A stretch of DNA of 64,000 nt from Turnera subulata. Taxonomy: Eukaryota > Streptophyta > Magnoliopsida > Malpighiales > Passifloraceae. Where the stretch lies: contig JAKUCV010000352.1 of assembly GCA_028386065.3 (NCBI GenBank), positions 23,690 to 87,689 on the forward strand, given 5' to 3'. Under the pieces are notes generated by a model, which was not told the origin of the DNA, searched no databases, and saw only the letters and a list, made by a program, of their open reading frames with translations. A program made the translations under genes and the position numbers. Shown piece after piece: positions 57,457-64,000 of this stretch (the stretch's first letter is position 1; each line of letters begins with the position of its first letter).

Positions 57457-57715
57457 CAGGTTTTCGAGGTTTGATTTCTCCAGGAATTGGGTGCAGGGAG
57501 TGAGTCCCGGACATGGTGCGGCATTTACCAAAGCTACACGGTGTACATGTCTGTCAATGTTGATTCCGGCTGTGGGAGAAGCCACTCAACTTGCAGGTAC
57601 ACTAAACATAATTCCTTCAATAACTGGAGTAAGGCACTATTCATTCAAGACCAACGAAAACTTGCCGCTGCTGGATGCTTATTCCAAGGCTACAATATCC
57701 CCTGCGGATGTATGA
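57457..57715 (+). pseudogene. F-box/DUF295 copy 2, last fragment
   Basis: Matches the 3' end of copy 1 (WVQGVSPGHGAAFTKA, LSMLIPAVGEATQLAGTLN, YSFKTNENLPLLDAYS) and ends at TGA 57713-57715. The sequence beyond it (CTAGTTTTGGATCATCACTC) also matches the 3' flank of copy 1. Joined with 33099-33363 and 41967-42532 it totals about 1090 bp, against 1092 bp for copy 1, so the gene was complete before the insertions. Confidence 0.88.
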
Positions 57716-58320
57716 TAAAGTTTGGATCCAACCCCCTAAATGTAGCATCTAGCTAGCACGATCTTACTAGTTTTGGATCATCACTCATCCATGTGTATTG
57801 CATGATGTCTAGGAAGAATTTTGAAGAATTGATGGGCCGGGTTTTTTAATTAGTCATTACTTTTTCATTATTGGTACGGTTGGTGTCTTGGAAACCAATT
57901 TGCCAAATCTTGACATTCGCCTCCTCATGATGTTCTCTTGAGTGCCTCTAATGAATCCCGTTGCAGCAATTAATTAGCACAACTTTTCGTTGTCCCTACT
58001 ACCTGAAATCAATCAGCCAATTACTTTGGTTTTACAATTCTAACACCCAAAATTGCAGCAATGAAGTGACGCTGAATATATATAATATGAATTTCAATTC
58101 TATACCAAGCAGATCAGATATTCACGTGGTGTTTGATCAATAAATTTATGCTTATGCAGTAGATATTATTTCTAAAATTATTATTAAATGTTTCTATAAT
58201 TATATAATATGACTTCAGAAAAATGATTAATAAATCACATAGATAACATGATTATTATTTTTTTGTACCAATGCTTTTATTAAACTAAATCACAGAGTCA
58301 CTAGCATTAGTAGCGTTCGC
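57716..58320. other. 3' flank of F-box copy 2 and AT-rich interval
   Basis: The first 80 bases match the DNA after copy 1. The rest is AT-rich with no recognisable gene or repeat. Confidence 0.55.
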
Positions 58321-58329
58321 AAGTATCGG

Positions 58330-58866
58330 GGAGGTCTATTTCCAATGGGTTGAAGTGTGGGGTTTTGAAGAATCAATTTCCCAAATTATTTTCTATTTCC
58401 ATAGGGCATGGTCTTGGACGCCATAATGGAGGAGAGTTTGATTCTCTTGGGAGTTAGAGGAAGTAGATGTGCTTAAGGGATTACTAGCTTCTGTGAGTGT
58501 TTTGTTTCATATGAATGATAGTTGGTATTGGATTGGTAGCAAGGGTAGGTCTTACTCTGTGAAATTCGGGTATAGTTGGTGCTTTAGTCAGGGTCACAGG
58601 GAGCTCTTGATACCTTGCGTATGGTTGGGCCTTGCAACTGTTAAGGTTGAGTGCTTTCTCTAGGTCGCTTTCCAGAATGGTCTTGCCATTAGACTTGGCC
58701 TCCTGAACCGAAATATCCTCACTAGGAGTGCTGCAGCGTTTGTTTTTTGCTTGAAGAATGTCGAATCTAAAAACCATCTCCATTGCCAATTTTCTTGGCC
58801 CCTTGCTTGCTGAAGTATGTAAGTGGTGGGGTGTGAGCTAGTGTGTACCTTTCTCTCTGGAAGATA
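58330..58866 (+). pseudogene. LINE ORF2 remnant, zinc-binding C-terminal region, + strand
   Basis: The frame reads ELEEVDVLKGLLASVSV, DSWYWIGSKGRSYSVKFGYSW and VWLGLATVKVECFL. This resembles the reverse-transcriptase zinc-binding region (zf-RVT) found near the C-terminus of plant LINE ORF2, with the usual D.W.W...G..SVK.AY pattern. Stops and frame changes break it. It lies head-on against the - strand LINE that begins at 58869. Confidence 0.6.
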
Positions 58867-58879
58867 TATTTTTTTTTTT

Positions 58880-60012
58880 ATGCGAACGAGATCTTTATTG
58901 ACTATCGAAATTTAGAGAGTAATACAGTATGCACAGAGTACATGTATCAAACCAGGATACCATGCAAAAACATATAGCCTATCACAATGTTACAACACGC
59001 ACAGCATTCCTGTTGTTCACGGCTTTGCTAAATAAGAGAAATTTCGCTTGAAGCTTTTCCAATTCTTAATGCACTCTGCATTTGATAGAACAAGAGAGGC
59101 ACTGTATGGAAAGTTTACATGCATAGACCTTACCCAGGATATAGCGTGGACGAGAATAACATCGACTAACCTTTCCATGCTGCGTCTCTCATCGTTGAAT
59201 ATTCTCTGGTTCCTTTCAATCCACAGCGTCCACAGTGCTGCCATACCAATAATAAACCAGCAGGCTCTATTTTCGGAAGAGGGGGATAAGAATGTCCATT
59301 GCAGAAGGAAGTCATCCAACGATTCAGGGATACACCATGCAATTCCCCACCACTTACATAATCTACCCCAGATTTGCCAAGTAACAGGGCATCTCAGAAG
59401 CAAATGATCTCGCATTTCTATGTTAGAGTTGCAAAAAACACAAATAGAATTGGCGAGAGGGATGATACCTCGGTAGCAGAGTGCATCTTTGGTAGGGATT
59501 CCCCTGTGGATAGCAAGCCATAACCAACACTCAATTTTAAATGGGATTAGGGCTGTCCATACATAAGGTTTCTGGCTAGTAAGTCCAGCACTTTTATAGA
59601 TGAATTCCCTCCCATTCTTAAGCGCGATCAGCTGTCCAAAACCACTGGTCCTCTCCTCGTGTTTGGATGCTTATATCTGTTATCTCTGCCAAAATTGTTT
59701 CTACATCCAACAATTCCCAGTCCCACAATTGTCGTCTCCAACTAGTCATCCACCGGGATTGGGAACCTGCCTGTTGGAGGCAGCTGTACACTGTCAGCTC
59801 TTGGCACGAGGAGACAGCAAACAACCGTGGAAATCGATCTTTGAGTATCCCTTTTTCAGTCCAATTATCCTTCCAAAAACTAGCACGGTCACCCCTCCCA
59901 ACATGTATACAAGCTCCATCCATGAGTGCAATTTTGGACTGACTCTGCATACCACCAGAACGAGCAATATCCCTCCAAATAATTGATGCTTTCGACATAT
60001 CAAAGTATGGAT
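58880..60012 (-). pseudogene. LINE ORF2, C-terminal part with zf-RVT
   Basis: Reading from 59998 downwards: WRDIARSGGMQSQSKIALM, VGRGDRASFWKDNWTEKG, then a zinc-binding region IPTKDALCYRGIIPLANSIC, CVFCNSNIEMRDHLLLRCP and a final WIERNQRIFNDERR. This is the usual end of plant LINE ORF2. Two open stretches (59998-59618 and 59415-59017) are separated by stops or frame changes. Confidence 0.82.
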
Positions 60013-60040
60013 TATAGAAAGTGTGTAATGGCTCATCTTA

Positions 60041-60965
60041 GGGGTGTGAGGACAAGAAATACGATGAATAATACCATGAACACGAAAGTATTCTTGAAAA
60101 GCATGGTTAACAAATTCGCCACCACCATCAGATTGAAATGTCTTGATAGTGGTGTGAAACTGGTTGCGAACAAGGGCTGCAAAAGTTACAAAATGACGAT
60201 AGACCTCATTCTTTTGTTTCATCGGATAATTCCAGGAATATTTGGAATAATCGTCAAGAAACAAGACATAGTAACGAAAACCAGTATGTGAAGGAATCGG
60301 AGATTGCCAAACATCACTATGAATTAATTGAAACGGAAAGGTAGAGTGAGACACGGAGGAAGGAAAAGAAAGTTTATGATGTTTACCGAGTTCACAAGCT
60401 TGACAACAAATAGAAGGAGAAGCACTCCCATGACCAGAGACAAGACTTTTTGTAAAAAGAAAAGATAGAACATTGTTATTGGTATGAGCTAGATGTTGAT
60501 GCCACAATTGACGCGAGGACAAAGAGGTGGACAAGGCTGGATGAAGACGAGACGAACCGACGAAAGCATCACTGGATGAGATAGGATAAAGAGGGCCACC
60601 ACTAACGGAGTGAAAAAGGATGGTCTTGGTCGTCGGATCCTTCAAACAAAAACTAGAGTCAGTGAACTCAGCGACACACTTATTCTCACGACATAGCTGA
60701 CGAATAGACAGTAGGTTTTTACTTAAAGAGGGAACATAATATACTGTATGCAGAGGAAAAGTATGAGTAGAAGTAACTAATTGGGAAGTGCCAACAGCCT
60801 TAATGGGAAGAAGTGTACCATCTCCAACATAAATTTTATCAAGGCCAAGGTAAGGTTTAAAGGTGAGCAGCATACCAGAATTGTTAGTCATGTGAACAGA
60901 GGCACCGCTATCAGGGTACCAGGCAGTATCATGAATGGAAACAGCCGAGAGTGATTGTTGCGCGA
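60041..60965 (-). pseudogene. pol: Protease and truncated integrase of Ale-like element
   Basis: Protease motif AWYPDSGASVHMTNN near 60925; GAG-pre-integrase LWHQHLAHTNNN and CQACELGKHHKLSF; integrase core LIHSDVWQSP, FLDDYSKYSW and FQSDGGGEFVNHAF. The frame ends at ISCPHTP, where QQNG would be expected, because of the internal deletion to the LTR near 60040. Downstream codons to 59794 belong to LTR and LINE sequence. A frameshift separates it from gag. Confidence 0.88.
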
Positions 60966-62023
60966 GAGTGGGGGCAAGAATGCGCAATATGTCCAGGAGC
61001 ACCACAATACTGGCAGAAAGTGGACGAGAGGGGCGGTGCCACACCAAGAATACCAGAGTGAGAAGAAGATGGTGGTCGTGGGAAAGTAGGATAGTCGAGA
61101 CGAGGCTGGTAAAAGGAATTGTTATACCCTCGGTAATAGCCTCCACGGCGACCCCTGTCGCGGCCGCGTCCCTGAAAATTCCGGAAAGAACCAGCACGGT
61201 CCGTAGGATGCATAACAAGAGCAGCAGGACCTGTAGACTGAGAAGAAGATGGCGGGACAGAGGTACTAGAGGAAGCCGAAGGTGCAACAACTAGAGCAGT
61301 CGAAGTGGCAGTAACAGGGGTTGTGTCAGCCTGCTGGCGACTACTAACACGTGACTCAAAAGCCAGAAGGAGAGACCGAATATGAGTGAATGTCGGCAGT
61401 GGAGTTTGAGCAAGTAGAGGGTTAACAATGCTATCATACTCTGCAGGCAAACCATTAAGAACCTGAAGAACAAGAACACTCTCAGTAGGGTCAGAGTTAA
61501 TTGCCTTTAGGGAATCACGGAGAGTTTTTGCGTCAGTGAGATAAGAGTGCATCGTCTGAGTTGTTTTCTTGAGATTGTGGAAGCAAAGTTTGAGTTGATT
61601 TTGATTGGCAGAGGCATCATCCACATAGAGGCTGTGAATGGCATCCCAAATCTCACGAGCAGTATGAGAATCATCAACATCATAAACATGCGCAAGAACT
61701 TCAGGAGAAATTGTGGAATAAATCCAATTAAGAGCCATACTATCAGCTTGACACCACGTGGTATAGAGAGGATTGGGAGCATCGGGAGAAAGAAGTGCAG
61801 GAGGGCACGGGGTATCACCAGTGACATGCCCGTCAAGTTGATGGGCACGAAGAGCATTGAGGAAGATGCTTTTCCAGAGAAGGTAATTGGTGAGATCAAG
61901 TTGGACTTTCACAACCCGATGAATATCAAGAATTGTAGGGGAAGAGGTTGCAGAAAAGGTTGGACCAACTGTGGTCGAAGAAGAAGCTGGAGTAGAAGGG
62001 CTAGAGGGAGGAGGTGGTGCTAT
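60929..62023 (-). pseudogene. gag: gag of Ale-like element
   Basis: Reads VKVQLDLTNYLLWKSIFLNAL, AREIWDAIHSLYVDD and VLQVLNGLPAEYDSIV, a UBN2-type copia Gag. A Ser/Arg/Gly-rich stretch (GRGRDRGRRGGYYRGY) and a CCHC knuckle CQYCGAPGHIAHSCP near 61000 follow. The frame extends upstream of the first possible start to an ATA at 62023-62021, followed by APPPPSSPSTPASSS, so the original ATG has probably mutated. It ends out of frame with pol after the knuckle, where a single frame is usual. Confidence 0.85.
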
Positions 62024-62091
62024 GATGAAGAAGGAGTAGAAAGAAAAGAGAAAAGAACAAAACCCTAATTTGACCTGGGCTCCGCTACCAT

Positions 62092-62224
62092 ATAGAAAGT
62101 GTGTAATGGCTCATCTTACTATTGCAAATATCGTAGGAATATATAGTACAGGATTTACTTGGTGAACACGAATAATACAGATACTCAATGATATTGTTTC
62201 CTTATATACAATCTATTCCTTATA
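62092..62224 (-). repeat. 5' LTR of Ale-like element
   Basis: 133 bp, from TATAAGGAATAG to CACACTTTCTATA on the - strand, bounded by the target duplication TGGAT (+ strand 62225-62229) and the primer site. A TATATATTCC motif lies inside. The remnant at 60013-60040 matches its last 28 bases exactly. Confidence 0.85.
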
Positions 62225-63803
62225 TGGATTAAGAGCAGTATGTGCAATCTCACATTTACTCTTTATGAGGGTGTTCCAATCTTTCTCTTCAGGGTGAATA
62301 TACTTCCAGAGCCATTTAAATAAGAGGCACTGATTCATCATGTTCAGATCAATAATCCCCATGCCTCCTAGCTCACGTGGCAGTGCAATTTGTCTCCAAG
62401 CCACAAGGCATGCTTTTCTTGAATCATCCAGTCCCCTCCAGAAAAAATTCCTCATTAAAGATATTAATTTTTTGCCCACCACGATAGGCATTTGGAATAG
62501 GGACATAATGTATATAGGCAAGCCAGAGAGTACTGACTTGATAAGGGTAACCCGACCTTAAGCTTCGCGTGGAATTTTTCTACCACTGGTTGCCATGCCT
62601 TTCCTCTTTTCATATTAGCTCCAAGAGGGAGCCTGAGGTACGTGATGGGAAGAAATTCAGCCCTACTATGCGCCATATTGGCAATTTGTTGCACTCTGTT
62701 TTGCCTTAAGCTAATACCCACCATGCTGCTCTTTGAGAAGTTAATACTCAATCTGGAGAGCGCTTCAAAAATTCTCAAACATCGCTTAAGGTTCATAATC
62801 AGCCTATCCTCTGCAGGTGAGAATAATAATGTGTCGTCGGCATACTGGAGGATATTGACTTGGGTATTGTGTACGTCAATCGGCTTGGTGAGACCCAACT
62901 CATTAGCTTTTGCCAGGATAGATGGTAGTCCTCGGATGCCAAGTTAAATAGGTATGGGGATAAAGGGTCCCCCTGTTTCAAACCTCTCCCCATCTTGAAT
63001 TCTTCAGCCGGAGATCCATTCACGAGAGCCATCAAAGTTGACGTAGAGAGGCACTCTTTAATCTAGCGATGCCACCTATCTCCAAATCCCATCGCCTTCA
63101 TTACCTCCAATAGATAGCTCCAGCTGATTGAGTCATATGCCTTTCTGAAATCAATTTTCCACATGATGGCCTCAAATTTGTTTCTCCTCAAAGAATGAAC
63201 AATCTCATTTGCAAATAAGGCGCTATCCATGATGCTTCTGCCTTCAATAAAGGCCGATTGTTGATTTCCAATTAGAGAACTCCTAACCTTCTTGATGCGT
63301 CTCGATAATAGCTTTGAAATTATCTTATATATATAGGCCATTGATCAAAGTGATGGGCCTAAATTCATCCAGAGACTCGGCATCAGCTTTTTTGGCAATC
63401 AAAGTAATGTAGGCGATGTTGACTCCCTTAGGTAACCTGCCACTTTGATAAAAATTAGAGACCATATCAAACACATCAGATTTAATTAAATCCCAACATT
63501 TTTTATAAAATGTGAAGTTAAAACCATCGGGGCCAGGGGCCTTGGACCCATCACAATCCCATACAGCCTCCTTCACCTCCTCAAATGAGAATGGTCTTTC
63601 CAGCTCGGCACATGAAGACACATCAATCCACCTGAACGCAAGGGATCCAATTGAGGGTCTCGACATATCTGGGCATGAATAAAACTTGGTAAAAAAGTCA
63701 GTGATTTCCTCTTTAGTTGCAATAGGCTCAGACACCATCTGGTCACCAATCCTCAATTGCCCGATTTTGTTCTTCCTCCCCCTTATTCCGATCCTCAAGT
63801 CTA
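62225..63803 (-). pseudogene. LINE ORF2, reverse transcriptase domain
   Basis: Several frame pieces on the - strand carry L1-type reverse transcriptase blocks in order: AVWDCDGSKAPGPDGFNFTF and YITLIAKKADAESLDEFRPI near 63400-63560, IGNQQSAFIEGRSIMDSAL and MWKIDFRKAYDSISW near 63150-63270, MGRGLKQGDPLSPYLFNLA near 62960, and the catalytic ILQYADDTLLFS near 62840. MGIIDLNMMNQCLLFKWLWK follows near 62330. Frameshifts separate the pieces. Confidence 0.88.
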
Positions 63804-64000
63804 TGTTAGGAACAATAGACTTAAGCTAGAGGGGGGGTGAATAGCTTATGACCGAAAATTAAAAACTTTGCAGGAAATGAAGTGCGGAATTGAAAAATAG
63901 AAGGACACAAGAGATTTTTATACTGGTTCACACACAACTAATTTGTGGCTAATCCAGTCCTTCAAGATACACTTGAAGAGTTCACTATCTACCGTTAAGC
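63804..64000 (-). mobile_element. Second Sirevirus-like LTR, 3' end only, runs off the window
   Basis: Starts TGTTAGGAACAATAGACTTA, then AGCTAGAGGGGGGTGAATAG. This is the reverse complement of an LTR 3' end like that of the Sirevirus at 18916-29276 (TCTAGCGTAGGGCTATTG). GACTGGATTAGCCACA is shared further in. The divergence shows a different family. The insert breaks the LINE at 63803; the flank GTCTA (63799-63803) is the candidate target duplication. Confidence 0.8.

Larger units (their letters stand above)
60013..62224 (-). mobile_element. Ale-like Ty1/copia element, internally deleted, TATA termini, TSD TGGAT
   Basis: TGGAT flanks it at 60008-60012 and 62225-62229. The 5' LTR (62224-62092, 133 bp) begins TATAAGG and ends TCTATA on the - strand. 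Only the last 28 bp of the 3' LTR remain (60040-60013). The primer site TGGTAGCGGAGCCC is at 62091-62078. Gag, protease and the start of integrase are present. The sequence then jumps from the integrase block CPHTP directly into the 3' LTR, so reverse transcriptase and RNase H are missing. Short LTRs and this Gag type suggest the Ale lineage. Confidence 0.88.
58869..63803 (-). mobile_element. LINE (L1-type), - strand, split by a copia element and cut by a Sirevirus LTR
   Basis: The 3' end is marked by an 11-base T run on the + strand (58869-58879), the element's poly(A) tail. ORF2 parts lie at 62225-63803 (reverse transcriptase) and 58869-60012 (C-terminal part). The Ale-like element at 60013-62224 separates them. 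The 5' part, including the endonuclease, would lie beyond the Sirevirus LTR at 63804 and outside the window. No target duplication can be checked. Confidence 0.85.

Overview
This window is a repeat-dense intergenic block from a flowering plant, most likely a eudicot. The evidence is the stack of Ty3/gypsy and Ty1/copia retrotransposons, plant LINEs, a TRIM-like element and a pair of plant F-box/DUF295 genes. I saw no bacterial signals, tRNA, rRNA or CRISPR. Nearly every boundary rests on target-site duplications (TSDs) read directly from the sequence. Family names rest on protein motifs read by eye.

Left part (1-15.5 kb). A decayed Tekay-like chromovirus on the + strand has only its 3' LTR in the window (4428-7424). 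Next come a related solo LTR on the - strand (7563-10347, TSD CTTTT), a mosaic solo LTR on the + strand (10506-14578, TSD TATTT) and a featureless AT-rich gap.

Middle (15.5-30 kb). A second long solo LTR on the - strand (15458-29940, TSD TAATT) is split by a young Sirevirus copia element (18916-29276, TSD GAGAG). That element has an intact pol, a nearly intact gag, and LTRs carrying a phased array of the palindrome AACATCGATGTT. A further solo-LTR-like insert sits inside it (25641-27516, candidate TSD ACAAG).

F-box block (30-57.7 kb). Two tandem F-box/DUF295 genes lie here. Copy 1 (31283-32374) is whole except for one premature stop. Copy 2 begins at 33099 and ends at 57715, because about 23.5 kb of DNA interrupts it at two places. 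The first interruption is a non-autonomous, Tat-like LTR element (33364-41961, TSD ATGAT). The second is a tandem TRIM-like element, LTR-int-LTR-int-LTR (42533-57451, TSD GAGTT). The first TRIM LTR is split by a non-autonomous Tekay-like element on the - strand (42632-55624, TSD ACATC). The 5' LTR of that element holds a solo LTR (48769-51634, TSD GGGAT), and a 2.09-kb stretch across that junction has been duplicated in tandem.

The most unusual content is the 2.4-kb interior of the 42632-55624 element. It has no gag or pol. It carries two gene-like units on the strand opposite to its LTRs. Each has its own TATA box; one encodes a basic coiled-coil protein and the other ends in a LINE-type endonuclease-like segment.

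Right part (57.7-64 kb). A + strand LINE remnant is followed by a - strand LINE (58869-63803). An internally deleted Ale-like copia with non-canonical TATA termini interrupts that LINE (60013-62224, TSD TGGAT). A second Sirevirus LTR, running off the window, cuts its upstream end at 63804.
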